Assembly: GCF_010548305.1 (NCBI RefSeq)
Contig: NZ_JAAGLV010000008.1
Location: 62,001 to 126,000, forward strand
Length of the DNA stretch: 64,000 nt
From: Streptomyces sp. SID13031
GTDB lineage: Bacteria; Actinomycetota; Actinomycetes; Propionibacteriales; Kribbellaceae
Direction of reading: 5' to 3'
Shown here: positions 43,217 to 53,300 of the stretch, in pieces
Layout of the letters: each line of letters begins with the position of its first letter
Position numbering within the stretch: position 1 is the first letter of the stretch
Made by a program: the position numbers and the translations under genes
Notes under the pieces: model-generated
What the model was told of the DNA's origin: nothing
Seen by the model: only the letters and a program-made list of their open reading frames with translations
The model's database searches: none

Positions 43217-43288
43217 ATGACGAAGCAATTGATCCTGGTGCGCCGGCGCCATATCGATCTGTTGCGCGTCGCCTCGCAGACCTGTTGA
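43217..43288 (+). CDS. Cysteine-ending leader peptide of the sulfur operon
   Basis: A 23-codon frame ends VRRRHIDLLRVASQTC just before TGA. This is the pattern of small actinobacterial leader peptides with an RRRHIDL core found before sulfur-related genes. The stop is 50 bp before the acyl-CoA dehydrogenase-like gene. A GTG at 43238 would give a 16-residue form and, with TTGACA at 43204, could even be a leaderless start. The single terminal Cys codon suggests that ribosome stalling at low cysteine controls the operon; that is inference from similar uORFs. Confidence 0.7.
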   Translation: MTKQLILVRRRHIDLLRVASQTC

Positions 43289-43338
43289 TCCCCTCGCTCC
43301 GAATTCACCCCCCACACCTCCTGGAACGAGGAATCATC

Positions 43339-44556
43339 ATGACCGAAGTATCGAATCAGCCTGCCCTGTCCGCGGTCACCCCGAAAACGCCCGAAGAATG
43401 GATTCAGCGCGCCGCCGAGGTGGCCGCGATCCTCGCCGTCGACGCGGTCGAACGCGACCGGGCCGGCGCCACGCCGTACGAGGAAGTGCGGTTGCTCAAG
43501 GAGTCCGGCCTGGTCACCCTGCTCGGACCGGTCGAGCACGGCGGCGGCGGGCAGACCTGGCCGACGGCGTACCAAGTGATCCGGACGGTCGCCACCGCCG
43601 ACGGATCGATCGGGCAACTGCTCGGCTATCACCTGCTCTGGTTCTGGGCCGCCCGGTTGGTCGGTACGCCGGAGCAGATCGCCCACGTCGAGGCGGAAGC
43701 GACCAAGAACAAGTGGTTCTTCGGCGGCGCGGTCAACCCGCGCGACTCCGATGTCGTGGTCGCCGACGAGGGCAGCACGATCGTCTTCAACGGCCGCAAG
43801 AGCTTCTCGACCGGCAGCAAGGTCTCCGATGTCACCGTGCTCGAGGGCACTCTGCTCGACAGCGGGACGCACGTTTTCGCGATCGTGCCGTCGGATATCG
43901 AGGGGCTGACCTTCCACGACGACTGGGACAACCTGGGCCAGCGGCTGACCGAGAGCGGCAGCGTGAGCCTCAACCACGTCCGGGTCGGCTGGGACCAGGC
44001 GGCCGGGTTCGTCGGCAAGACCTTCCAGCCGCGGGTCTACAACACTTTGAACGTCCCGACGATCCAGTTGGTGTTCGTCAATTTCTACCTGGGAATCGCT
44101 CGCGGGGCGCTGGAAACGGCACTGACCTATACCCGGGAGAAGAGCCGTTCCTGGCTGCACGGAGGTTATTCGACCGCCTCCGAGGAGCCTTATGTGATCG
44201 ACCTGTACGGCGATCTGCAGGCGAAACTCTGGGCGGTGGAAGCCCTCGCCGACGCCGTCGCGCTGGAGGGGCAGCGGATCCACGAGAACGCCTGGGAGGT
44301 GACCGTTCAGCAGCGTGGTGAGCACGAAGTACGGGTCGCCGCGGTGAAGGCCAGGGCGACCGACGTGGCGCTCGAGGTGACCAACCGGATCTTCGAGGCG
44401 ACCGGCGCGCGGGCAACCGCGTCGAGGGAGGGGCTCGACCGGTTCTGGCGCAACGTCCGGACGCACACGCTGCACGATCCGGTGGCGTACAAGCGGCGCG
44501 AGGTCGGGCGCCATCTCCTCACCGGCGAGTTGCCCGAGCCGACCTGGTATTCCTGA
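43339..44556 (+). CDS. Acyl-CoA dehydrogenase-like flavin monooxygenase (DszC/SfnB type)
   Basis: The protein has 405 residues from the ATG at 43339, with ACGAGGAA upstream. It has the acyl-CoA dehydrogenase fold (N-terminal helices, middle FNGRKSFSTGSKVSDV beta domain, C-terminal four-helix bundle) but in the form found in DszC/SfnB proteins, which use reduced flavin to oxidise organosulfur compounds. The C-terminus RTHTLHDPVAYKRREVG is typical of this group. It shares one base with the following SfnG gene, so the two act together, probably in sulfur scavenging from sulfones or sulfides. Confidence 0.85.
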   Translation: MTEVSNQPALSAVTPKTPEEWIQRAAEVAAILAVDAVERDRAGATPYEEVRLLKESGLVTLLGPVEHGGGGQTWPTAYQVIRTVATADGSIGQLLGYHLLWFWAARLVGTPEQIAHVEAEATKNKWFFGGAVNPRDSDVVVADEGSTIVFNGRKSFSTGSKVSDVTVLEGTLLDSGTHVFAIVPSDIEGLTFHDDWDNLGQRLTESGSVSLNHVRVGWDQAAGFVGKTFQPRVYNTLNVPTIQLVFVNFYLGIARGALETALTYTREKSRSWLHGGYSTASEEPYVIDLYGDLQAKLWAVEALADAVALEGQRIHENAWEVTVQQRGEHEVRVAAVKARATDVALEVTNRIFEATGARATASREGLDRFWRNVRTHTLHDPVAYKRREVGRHLLTGELPEPTWYS

Positions 44557-45665
44557 TGACGACTGAGCGGGTGTCGGACCAGACCAAGTTCGCCTACTGG
44601 GTGCCGAACGTCAGCGGTGGCCTGGTCACCAGCGACATCGAGCAGCGGACCGGCTGGGACTACGAGTACAACAAGAAGCTGGCGCAGACGGCTGAGCGGG
44701 TCGGGTTCGAGTATGCGTTGAGCCAGGTTCGGTACACGGCCAGCTATGGCGCGGAGTTCCAGCACGAGTCGACCAGCTTCAGCCTGGCGTTGCTGTTGGC
44801 AACCGAACGGCTCAAGGTGATCGCGGCTGTCCATCCGGGGCTGTGGCAACCCGGCGTACTGGCGAAGCTCGGCGCGACAGCTGATCACCTGTCCAACGGG
44901 CGGTTCGCGGTGAACGTGGTCAGCGGGTGGTTCAAGGGTGAGTTCACCGCGCTGGGGGAGCCGTGGCTGGAGCACGACGAGCGGTACCGGCGGTCGGCGG
45001 AGTTCTTGCAGGTACTGCGCAAGGTCTGGACCGAGGACAACGTGGAGTTCGCCGGTGACTTCTACCGGATCCGCGACTTCACCCTGAAACCCAAGCCGCT
45101 GGTCGTTCCCGAGCTCTTCCAGGGTGGCAACTCGACGGCTGCTCGCGACAATGCCGGCAAGTACTCCGATTGGTACTTCTCCAACGGCAAGGACTTCGAC
45201 GGCGTCACCGAACAGCTTCTCGACGTCCGCCGTACGGCGCGGGCTGCGGGTCGCGAAGTGAAGTTCGGGCTGAACGGATTCATCATCGCCCGCGACACCG
45301 AGAAGGAGGCGCGCGAGGTCCTCCGCGAGATCGTTGCCAAGGCCAACAAACCGGCGGTGGAGGGCTTCCGGGCCGCGGTCACCCAGGCGGGCGCGTCCTC
45401 CCCGGACGGCAAGGGAATGTGGGCGGACTCGTCGTTCGAGGACCTGGTCCAGTACAACGACGGCTTCCGCAGCCAACTGATCGGCACCCCCGAACAGATC
45501 GCCGAACGCATCGTCGCCTACCGCCGCCGCGGCGTCGACCTCATCCTGGCCGGCTTCCTCCACTTCCAGGAGGAGATCGAGTACTTCGGCGCCAAGGTCC
45601 TGCCGCTGGTCCGCGAACTGGAGGCGCACACGACTCAGCCCGAACTCGAGCTGGCGACGGCCTGA
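44556..45665 (+). CDS. sfnG: FMNH2-dependent dimethylsulfone monooxygenase
   Basis: The protein has 369 residues and is a luciferase-like flavin oxidoreductase. FAYWVPNVSGGLVTSDIEQ at the start, YALSQVRYTASYG, NVVSGWFKGEF and ELFQGGNST match SfnG closely. SfnG turns dimethylsulfone into methanesulfinate using reduced FMN, freeing sulfur under starvation. A flavin reductase would be needed and is not seen here. The ATG overlaps the previous stop (TGATG). Confidence 0.9.
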   Translation: MTTERVSDQTKFAYWVPNVSGGLVTSDIEQRTGWDYEYNKKLAQTAERVGFEYALSQVRYTASYGAEFQHESTSFSLALLLATERLKVIAAVHPGLWQPGVLAKLGATADHLSNGRFAVNVVSGWFKGEFTALGEPWLEHDERYRRSAEFLQVLRKVWTEDNVEFAGDFYRIRDFTLKPKPLVVPELFQGGNSTAARDNAGKYSDWYFSNGKDFDGVTEQLLDVRRTARAAGREVKFGLNGFIIARDTEKEAREVLREIVAKANKPAVEGFRAAVTQAGASSPDGKGMWADSSFEDLVQYNDGFRSQLIGTPEQIAERIVAYRRRGVDLILAGFLHFQEEIEYFGAKVLPLVRELEAHTTQPELELATA

Positions 45666-45740
45666 GCCACCCGGTCCAGCGCCGTACCGGGCTGAGCGGT
45701 TCGGCCGGGGACACCACCAGGCCCGGCCGGGCCGCAACGC

Positions 45741-45772
45741 GAACGGGCCACTCCAGCAGGGGTGGCCCGTTC
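45741..45772. terminator. Bidirectional terminator hairpin
   Basis: GAACGGGCCAC and its perfect complement form an 11-bp stem with a 10-nt loop, between the convergent sfnG and aceE genes. It serves either or both. Confidence 0.8.
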
Positions 45773-45785
45773 AGACGTTCAGCAC

Positions 45786-48557
45786 CTAGGCGCCGGTGCC
45801 TTCCTGCTTTACGCCGGCTACCGCGGTCGGATCTTCGATGCGGTACTTGCGGGCTGCCTCCGCTGCGACCTCGCGCTTGACCTCGCCGCGCTTGGCGAGG
45901 ATCTGCAGGGTGGCGACGACGATGGATTCGGCGTCGACGTGGAAGTGGCGGCGGGCGGCGGCGCGGGTGTCGGCCAGGCCCCAGCCGTCGGTACCGAGCG
46001 ACGTGTAGTCGTTCGGCACCCAGCGGGAGATCTGGTCCTGGACCGCCCGCATGAAGTCGCTGACCGCGACGACCGGGCCCTTGGTGTCCTTCAGTTGCTC
46101 GGTGATGAACGGGACGCGCTCGTCCTCGTCTGGGTGCAGCAGGTTGTGCTCCTCCGCGGCGATCGCGTCACGGCGAAGCTCGTTCCACGACGTGACCGAC
46201 CAGATGTCGGCCGCCACGGAGTACTCCTCGGCGAGGATCTGCTGCGCCTTGCGGATCCACGGCAGCGCGACACCCGAGCCGAGTAGTTGCACGCGCGGTA
46301 CGTCGTCGCCCTTGGCCGTCTCGTACTCGTTGAACCGGTACAGGCCCTTGAGCAGGGCCGCGACGTCGAGGTCGGCCGGCTCGGCCGGCTGCGCGACCGG
46401 CTCGTTGTAGACGGTCAGGTAATAGAAGACGTCCTCGCCGTACGGCTTGTCCTTGTCCAGCCCGTAGCCGTACATCCGGCGCAGGCCGTCCTTGACGATG
46501 TGCGCGACCTCGTAGGCGAACGCGGGGTCGTAGTGCACGGCAGCCGGGTTCGACGACGCCAGCAGCGGCGAGTGCCCGTCCGCGTGCTGCAGACCCTCAC
46601 CCGTCAGCGTCGTACGGCCCGCGGTGGCGCCGATCAGGAAGCCACGGCCGAGCTGGTCGCCGAGCGCCCAGAGCTGGTCGCCGGTGCGCTGGAACCCGAA
46701 CATCGAGTAGAAGATGTAGAACGGGATCATCGGCTCGCCGTGCGTCGCGTACGCCGTCGCCGCGGCGATCATCGAGCCCATCGCGCCGGCCTCGCTGATG
46801 CCCTCGTGCAGCAGCTGGCCCTTCGCGGACTCCTTGTAGGCCAGCAGCAGGTTGCGGTCGACCGCCTCGTACGTCTGCCCGTGCGGCGAGTAGATCTTCG
46901 CCGTCGGGAACATCGAGTCCATCCCGAAGGTGCGGTACTCGTCGGGGGCGATCGGGACGATCCGGTGCCCGATCTCCGGGTCCTTCATCAGATCGCGGAA
47001 GAGCCGGACGAGCGCCATCGTGGTCGCTACCGGCGTCTTCTCGTTGCCCTTGGCCAGTGGCTTGTAGACGTCGTCGCCGGGCAGCTTCAGCGTCTTCGGC
47101 CGGACCCGGCGCTCGGGCAGGAAGCCACCGAGCTGCGAACGGCGCTCCATCATGTACTGGTACTCCGGCGAGTCCTTGCCGGGGTGGTAGTACGGCGGGT
47201 TGTAGGCGTCCTCGAGGTCCTTGTCCTCGATCGGCAGGTAGAGCCGGTCGCGGAAGGTCTTCAGGTTGTCGGAGGTGAGCTTCTTCATCTGGTGGGTCGC
47301 GTTGCGGCCTTCCAGCGAATCGATCGTCCAGCCCTTGACCGTCTGGGCCAGGATGACGGTCGGCTGCCCGACGTGCTCCTTGGCGCTCTTGAAGGCCGCG
47401 TAGACCTTGCGGTAGTCGTGCCCACCGCGGGGCAGCTTGCGCAGGTCCTCGTCGGACAGGTTGCGGACCATCGCCTGGAGCCGCTGGTCGCCGCCGAAGA
47501 AGTTGTTCCGGATGTACTCGCCGGACTCGACGGCGTAGGTCTGGAACTGGCCGTCCGGGGTGGTGTTCATCTTGTTCACCAGCGCGCCGTCGTGGTCCTG
47601 GGCCAGCAGCGAGTCCCACTCGCGGCCCCAGACCACCTTGATGACGTTCCAGCCGGCGCCGCGGAAGTACGCCTCGAGCTCCTGGATCACCTTGCCGTTG
47701 CCGCGGACGGGACCGTCCAGCTGCTGCAGGTTGCAGTTGATCACGAAGGTGAGGTTGTCGAGCTCCTCGCGGGCGGCCAGGCCGATCGCGCCGAGCGACT
47801 CCGGCTCGCCCATCTCGCCGTCACCGAGGAACGTCCAGACGTGCTGGTCGCTGGTGTCCTTGATGCCGCGGTTCTGCAGGTACCGGTTGAAGCGCGCCTG
47901 GTAGATCGAGTCCAGCGCGGCCAGCCCCATCGAGACCGTCGGGTACTCCCAGAAGTCCGGCATCAACCGCGGGTGCGGGTACGACGACAGGCCCTGGTGC
48001 GGCCCGCGGGAGACCTCCTGGCGGAAGCCGTCCAGCTGGTCGGTGGTCAGCCGGCCCTCGAGGAAGGCGCGGGCGTACATACCGGGGGAGGCGTGGCCCT
48101 GGATGAAGATCTGGTCGCCGCCGCCCGGGTGGTCCTTGCCCCGGAAGAAGTGGTTGAAGCCGACCTCGTACAGGCTGGCCGCCGACTGGTAGGTGGCGAT
48201 GTGGCCGCCGACCTCCAGGCCCTTGCGGTTGGCCTTGCTGACCATCACCGCGGCGTTCCACCGGATGAAGGCCCGGATCCGCCGCTCGATGTGCTCGTCA
48301 CCGGGGAACCACGGCTCGCGCTCGGGCGGGATCGAGTTGATGTAGTCCGTGCTCCGCAGCGCGGGCACCCCCACCTGTCGCTCCCGGGCCCGCTCGATCA
48401 GCTTGAGCATCAGGTAACGCGCGCGCACCTTGCCGCGTTCGTCCAGCACGGCGTCGAGCGACTCGACCCACTCACGGGTCTCGTCGGGGTCGATATCGGG
48501 GAGCTGGGTGGGCATCCCCTCGGTGATGATGGCTGGTGGTTCGTGTCCGGAAGCCAC
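45786..48557 (-). CDS. aceE: Pyruvate dehydrogenase E1 component, homodimeric type
   Basis: The protein has 923 residues from the GTG at 48557 (CAGGA upstream), giving [14 protein letters not shown]. The thiamine diphosphate motif starts [10 protein letters not shown] and ends [16 protein letters not shown]. The N-terminal [20 protein letters not shown] and [21 protein letters not shown] are signature AceE segments. It decarboxylates pyruvate and passes acetyl to the E2 lipoyl domain; E2 and E3 are encoded elsewhere. It is divergent from the DUF3052 gene across 288 bp, a conserved actinobacterial arrangement. No gene was seen in that gap. Confidence 0.97.
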   Translation of the reverse strand: MASGHEPPAIITEGMPTQLPDIDPDETREWVESLDAVLDERGKVRARYLMLKLIERARERQVGVPALRSTDYINSIPPEREPWFPGDEHIERRIRAFIRWNAAVMVSKANRKGLEVGGHIATYQSAASLYEVGFNHFFRGKDHPGGGDQIFIQGHASPGMYARAFLEGRLTTDQLDGFRQEVSRGPHQGLSSYPHPRLMPDFWEYPTVSMGLAALDSIYQARFNRYLQNRGIKDTSDQHVWTFLGDGEMGEPESLGAIGLAAREELDNLTFVINCNLQQLDGPVRGNGKVIQELEAYFRGAGWNVIKVVWGREWDSLLAQDHDGALVNKMNTTPDGQFQTYAVESGEYIRNNFFGGDQRLQAMVRNLSDEDLRKLPRGGHDYRKVYAAFKSAKEHVGQPTVILAQTVKGWTIDSLEGRNATHQMKKLTSDNLKTFRDRLYLPIEDKDLEDAYNPPYYHPGKDSPEYQYMMERRSQLGGFLPERRVRPKTLKLPGDDVYKPLAKGNEKTPVATTMALVRLFRDLMKDPEIGHRIVPIAPDEYRTFGMDSMFPTAKIYSPHGQTYEAVDRNLLLAYKESAKGQLLHEGISEAGAMGSMIAAATAYATHGEPMIPFYIFYSMFGFQRTGDQLWALGDQLGRGFLIGATAGRTTLTGEGLQHADGHSPLLASSNPAAVHYDPAFAYEVAHIVKDGLRRMYGYGLDKDKPYGEDVFYYLTVYNEPVAQPAEPADLDVAALLKGLYRFNEYETAKGDDVPRVQLLGSGVALPWIRKAQQILAEEYSVAADIWSVTSWNELRRDAIAAEEHNLLHPDEDERVPFITEQLKDTKGPVVAVSDFMRAVQDQISRWVPNDYTSLGTDGWGLADTRAAARRHFHVDAESIVVATLQILAKRGEVKREVAAEAARKYRIEDPTAVAGVKQEGTGA

Positions 48558-48845
48558 GGGTGTCCTGCCGTTCTGTCTAGTCGGTACTCCAGTGCCGCGT
48601 GTCGGAAGCTCCGGTAGCAGCACCCGTAATCCTGTCACCTGACCGGAATGCGTTCTACTTCGCATCCACAACCTCGTCCGATCTCGCCTGAAAGGGTGGG
48701 TGCCACCGGACACGCCCCGTGTCCGACATGCGGATACCGGACACGTCACGGAACCCTCGTGCATACTTGCGCGACGCGGTAGGCCACGATGGACTACTGC
48801 TACTGACGCCTACCCCCGGACACCGGGGACGACGGAGGAGGACAC

Positions 48846-49292
48846 GTGAGCGCGACCGCGGACCACGCGGACGGCAAGAGCGGCGAGCCGAACATGGCGA
48901 GCCGGCTCGGTTTCGAGAGCGGCACTGTCGTGCTCGAACTCGGGTACGACGACGACTGTGACGATGCCTTCCGCGACGCCATCCAGGAACTGACCGGCGA
49001 GGAATTCACCGGCGACGACCCGGACGACGCGGTGGACGTCGTCCTGCTCTGGTTCCGTGAGGACGACGGGGATCTGGTCGACGCCCTGTTCGAGACGCTG
49101 ACCGACCTCAAGGCCGGCGGAGCCGTCTGGCTGATGACTCCCAAGGTCGGCCGCGAAGGTTACGTCGACGCGGCAGAGGTCGCCGAGGCGGCCCCGACGG
49201 CCGGGATGCAGACGACGAGCAGCTTGAGCGTCACCGACGACTGGTCGGCGACGAAGTTGGTGCTGCCGAAGTCACCCAAGGTCAGACGGTGA
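48846..49292 (+). CDS. DUF3052 family protein
   Basis: The protein has 148 residues from the GTG at 48846, preceded by GGAGGAGG. It is acidic, with a Rossmann-like pattern (TVVLELGYDDDCDDAF, DVVLLWFREDDGDLVD, GAVWLMTPKVGREGYV). The family is conserved in actinobacteria beside aceE and has no established function. It ends 7 bp before the peroxiredoxin gene, so the two are co-transcribed. Confidence 0.88.
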   Translation: MSATADHADGKSGEPNMASRLGFESGTVVLELGYDDDCDDAFRDAIQELTGEEFTGDDPDDAVDVVLLWFREDDGDLVDALFETLTDLKAGGAVWLMTPKVGREGYVDAAEVAEAAPTAGMQTTSSLSVTDDWSATKLVLPKSPKVRR

Positions 49293-49299
49293 TCGTTCG

Positions 49300-49779
49300 G
49301 TGACTGGCCCAGTCGTCCCCAGGGTCGGCAGCCAGGCACCGGATTTCACCGCCCGCAACCAGCACGGCGAACCGTTCCGGCTCTCGGAGTACCAGGGCCG
49401 GCGCGACGTGGTCCTGGTGTTCTACCCGTATGCCTTCAGCAGGGTGTGCACGAGCGAACTCGGCGCGCTCCGCGACCGGCCGGATCTGCTCGCCGGCGCG
49501 GAGTTCGTGGGGATCTCGTGCGATCCCATGTTCACGCTGCGCGCGTACGCCGAGGCGGAGCGGCTGGAGTTCGGGCTGCTCAGCGACTTCTGGCCGCACG
49601 GCGCGATCGCGTCGGCTTACGGGGTGTTCGACGCCGACCGTGGCTGCGCGGTGCGCGGGACGTTCGTGATCGACCAGGCCGGGACCGTGCGCTGGTCGGT
49701 GGTCAACACGATCCCCGAGGCGCGGGACCCGGACGAGTATGCGGAGGCCCTGGCAAGCCTTCGACCCGATCTCGGATAG
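49300..49779 (+). CDS. Peroxiredoxin, AhpE-like
   Basis: The protein has 159 residues from the GTG at 49300. The thioredoxin fold starts VGSQAPDFTARNQHG; the peroxidatic Cys is in FYPYAFSRVCTSELGALRD, and a conserved Arg lies in AVRGTFVIDQAG. It should reduce hydrogen peroxide or organic peroxides in the cytoplasm. A further Cys (GISCDP) might resolve. It follows the DUF3052 gene with 7 bp between and is followed by tRNA-Val. Confidence 0.92.
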   Translation: MTGPVVPRVGSQAPDFTARNQHGEPFRLSEYQGRRDVVLVFYPYAFSRVCTSELGALRDRPDLLAGAEFVGISCDPMFTLRAYAEAERLEFGLLSDFWPHGAIASAYGVFDADRGCAVRGTFVIDQAGTVRWSVVNTIPEARDPDEYAEALASLRPDLG

Positions 49780-49810
49780 ACTCTGCGCTCCGCCTTCACG
49801 GGTGGAACGA

Positions 49811-49882
49811 GGGCGCTTAGCTCAGCGGTAGAGCGCTTCCCTTACAAGGAAGATGTCGGGGGTTCGATCCCCTCAGCGCCCA
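49811..49882 (+). tRNA. tRNA-Val (anticodon TAC)
   Basis: The 72-nt cloverleaf is complete: acceptor GGGCGCT/AGCGCCC, D-stem GCTC/GAGC, anticodon stem CTTCC/GGAAG around CTTACAA, and T-arm with GGTTCGATCC. The CCA end is not encoded. Confidence 0.97.
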
Positions 49883-50172
49883 CCTCTCCCCCTTCCTGGG
49901 CAGCCGGTTCGGCCCTCTTCACCAGCGGGTTCGCGACACGCTGCCCGGGGCTCCGACTTTCTTTACAGTCAGCTGCCGGATCTGCTTCGGCCAGGTCACA
50001 TTTCGGCTGGTAAGGTTCCCGTTCGTCGGCAAGTCGATGACGCACCGGGACCACTCGGTCACCGTCGTCGTGCGGTCGGCAACGGGGCTTTTCTGTCGGT
50101 ATCTGCGAGACGGGTGTGCTCTGATCCCGCTCCGTCCAGTTGGGGAGGCGCGTGTCCGTGGGTCGCCGACTG

Positions 50173-50271
50173 GCTAGTGCGCCGTGTCGGCCGTTCCGCT
50201 GCGCTACCGGCGCCCAGCCACGCACCTCGACACCGCTATCGCTAACGGAACGGCCGACACGGCGCACTAGC
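50173..50271. repeat. 26-bp perfect inverted repeat between tRNA-Val and the giant synthase gene
   Basis: Arms 50173-50198 and 50246-50271 are exact complements around a 47-nt loop. It ends 50 bp before the synthase start. The rest of 49883-50321 holds no recognisable gene. It could be a terminator for upstream transcripts, a regulated leader hairpin of the synthase or a remnant of an inserted element. Confidence 0.85.
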
Positions 50272-50321
50272 GCCTCCGTCTCCTCCGCTGCCGTCCGGCC
50301 GAGTAGTACGGGGCTGGTGCG

Positions 50322-53300
50322 ATGAGGCAGGGTGTGGACCGCCCGGCGATCAGTACCGGACCGGCGCTGATGATCCCCGCGGGATACCCGCGCGATCTGC
50401 CCAGTGCTCTGCTCCGCGCCGCCCGCGACTTCGGTACCGCGGGTGTCGTCGAGATCGGCCCCGACGGCCGCGAGACCCGCCTCGACTTCCCGACGCTGCT
50501 CGAGCTCGCCGCGCGCATCCTGGCCGGCCTGCGCGCGAACGGCGTACGGGCCGGTGACCCCGCTGTCGTCCACTGCACCGAGCCGGTCGGCTTCTTCGCC
50601 GCGTTCTGGGCATGCACGCTGGGCGGCATCCGGCCGCTGCTGATGTCGCCGTCGCCCGAGGGCGACACCACCGAGGAGGGCCGCGAGCGGCTCCGCAAGG
50701 TCACCGACCTGCTCGGCTGGACCGTCCTGATCGGCCGCCCGTCGGACCTGCCGAACGACCTTGGCCTGCCGGTGCTCGACCCCGACGCACTCGCCGGGCA
50801 CGAGCCGACCACCGAGTTCCATCGGCCCGCCGCCGACGACGTCGCAGTACTGATGATGACGTCGGGCAGCAGCACCGGTACGCCGAAGATCATCCAGCTC
50901 ACGCATCGCGGCCTGGTCGAGTTCGCGGCCGGTACGCCGGCCATGCTGCCGGTGCGACCCGGGCAGACGACACTCAACTGGTTGCCGCTCGACCACAGCG
51001 GCGCCTTCCTCCTGTACCACCTGCTGCCCGTGTTCACGGGGTGCACCAACATCCACGTCGCCACCAACTGGGTGCTCGCGGACCCGCTGCGCTGGCTCGA
51101 CCTGATGGACCAGCACCGGGTGAACCACTCCTGGTCGCCGAACTTCGGGTACCGGCTGGCCGCCGCGGCGATCGCCGGCGAGCCCGATCGGCACTGGGAC
51201 CTGTCGGCGTTGCGCAGCCTGGTCAGCGGTGGCGAGCAGATCACCGTGCCGGTGGTGAGCGAGTTCCTGCGGCTGACGAACCGCTTCGGCGTCGTACCGG
51301 AGACCTTCGTCGCAGCGTGGGGGATGACCGAGACGGTCACCGGCATCACCTTCGGGCGGCCGGGCCTCACGCCGAACGTGCATCGCGTACGGATCTCGCA
51401 GAACGGCGTCGTCGAGTGGGTCGACCAGCGCACCAACGCCGGCAAGGTCGCGGTCGCCCGGCCCGGCAAGGGGCGCGTGGACGCTCCCGGCGTACTGAGT
51501 CTCGTATCGGTCGGCGCGCCCGCTCCTGGGGCGACTGTGCGGATCGTGGGAGCCAACGGCGCAGTACTGCCGGAGGGACGGATCGGGCAGCTGCAGATCG
51601 CGTCCGCGCGGGTGACGCCGGGGTATCTGGGGAATCCGGACGCGGACCGGGCGGCGTTCCCTGCCGGGAACTGGCCGGCGCGGAAGTGGCTGGCGACGGG
51701 GGATCAGGGGTTCATCTCCGGCGGGCAGGTGGTGATCACCGGGCGCGACAGCGAGCGGATCATCCTCAACGGCCAGACGTACTACGCACACGAGCTCGAA
51801 GCCGTCGCGGCTGCCGCTCCTGGCGCTGAGGCCGGACTGGTGGCGGCGTGTGGGGTTGCCGACGCCGGGCTGGGGACTGAGCGGTTGCTGATCTTCTATG
51901 CGCTGACCTCGGACGCCGCCGAGGGCGTGGACGAGGCGATCCGGTCGGTAGTGCGCGGGCGACTCGGCCTTGACGCGCGGGTAGTCGGAGTACCGCGCCG
52001 ACACTTCCCGACCACCCCCGGCGGCAAAATCCTCCGTCCCCTCCTCAAGCAACGCTGGCTAGACAACACCCTGGAAACAGCCCCAGGCCCCTACGCAACC
52101 ACCCCCGGCCCCCACGCGGCCCCCGCCCCTTTCGCGACAGCCCCAACGTCTTCCCCGTACGGCGACCCAGTCCGCCCCGGCTCGATCACCGCCCGCTCCT
52201 CAGACTTCGAAGAAGACACCAGCGAGCAAACCACCGAACTCCCCATCGTCCGCCTGGCCTGGCGCCGAAACCTCCAAGACTCCATCCCCCACCCACCCCA
52301 ACGCCCCACCCTCGGCGCCAACCGCCTCCCCACTCCCGACCCCCTCGCAGATGCCCCCGAGACAGACCCACACGGCGACTCCAACGAGAACCAGCGCGGC
52401 GAGGTCGAGGCATCCGCATCCGCATCCGCATCCGCCGAGGCTCCCGCGCTGGACGACGACCGTCCCGCCGATGCCGCCGATGCCGCCGATGCCGCCGATG
52501 CCGCTGACGCCGAGCCCGGCTCGCCCGTGGACGCCGCCGGCCAGAAGCGCCATCCGCTCGCGGACGCTCCCGAGACAGACCTGCGCGGCGAGCCCAACGG
52601 CAACTCGCGCGCCGAGGCCGAGGCATCCGAGTCCGCATCCGCGTTGGAGTCCGCGTCAGAGTCGGGGTCCGAGTCCGCGTCAGAGTCGGGGTCCGAGTCC
52701 GCATCCGCGTCGGGGTCCGAGTCCGCCGAGGCTCCCGCGCTGGATGGCGACCGGCTAGTCGACGCTCTCGGGGCTAAGGTCGGCCCGCCTGCCGACGCTG
52801 CTAAGGCTGAGGTGCTCGGGGTGGCCGTCGCGGAGGAGTCTCGTCCGCTTGCGGATGCTGCCAAGACAGACCTGCGTGCCGATCCGGCCGACGACGGCTC
52901 ACGCACTGAGGCGGAGCCGGCTGCGCTCCTCGACGACTCCGCGCTGGAAGCCGACCGGCCCGCAGCAGCCTCCGTGACTGAGGCCGGCTCGCTCGCAGAC
53001 ACCGCTGAGGCCGACCCACCCGCCGCCAAGACAGACCTGCACGCCGACGCCGACGCCGACGCGGGCGCGAGTGACGGCGAGCTGCGCAGCGAGGTCGGGG
53101 CATCCGACTCCGCCGAGGCCCTCGCGCTGGACGGTGACCGGCCAATCGATGCTGCCGGGGTCGAGCCTGGCTCGCTTGTGGATGTTCGCGAGGCCGACTT
53201 GATAGCTGAGGCGTCGGACGGCAGCCTGCGCGCAGACCTGGCCGACGGCGACATCCAAACCGGGGCCGACGCATCCCCGTCCGCTGAAGAGCTGTCCGCC

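Noticed and set aside
45796..48617. Long open frames antisense to aceE, including one of about 776 codons
   Set aside because: High GC at third positions creates long empty antisense frames. The composition is Arg/Val/Asp/Leu-rich without motifs, while the opposite strand codes a full AceE.
49842..52052. A 736-codon minus-strand frame starting in the synthase and running over the tRNA
   Set aside because: It crosses a certain tRNA gene and the ligase domain coded on the other strand.
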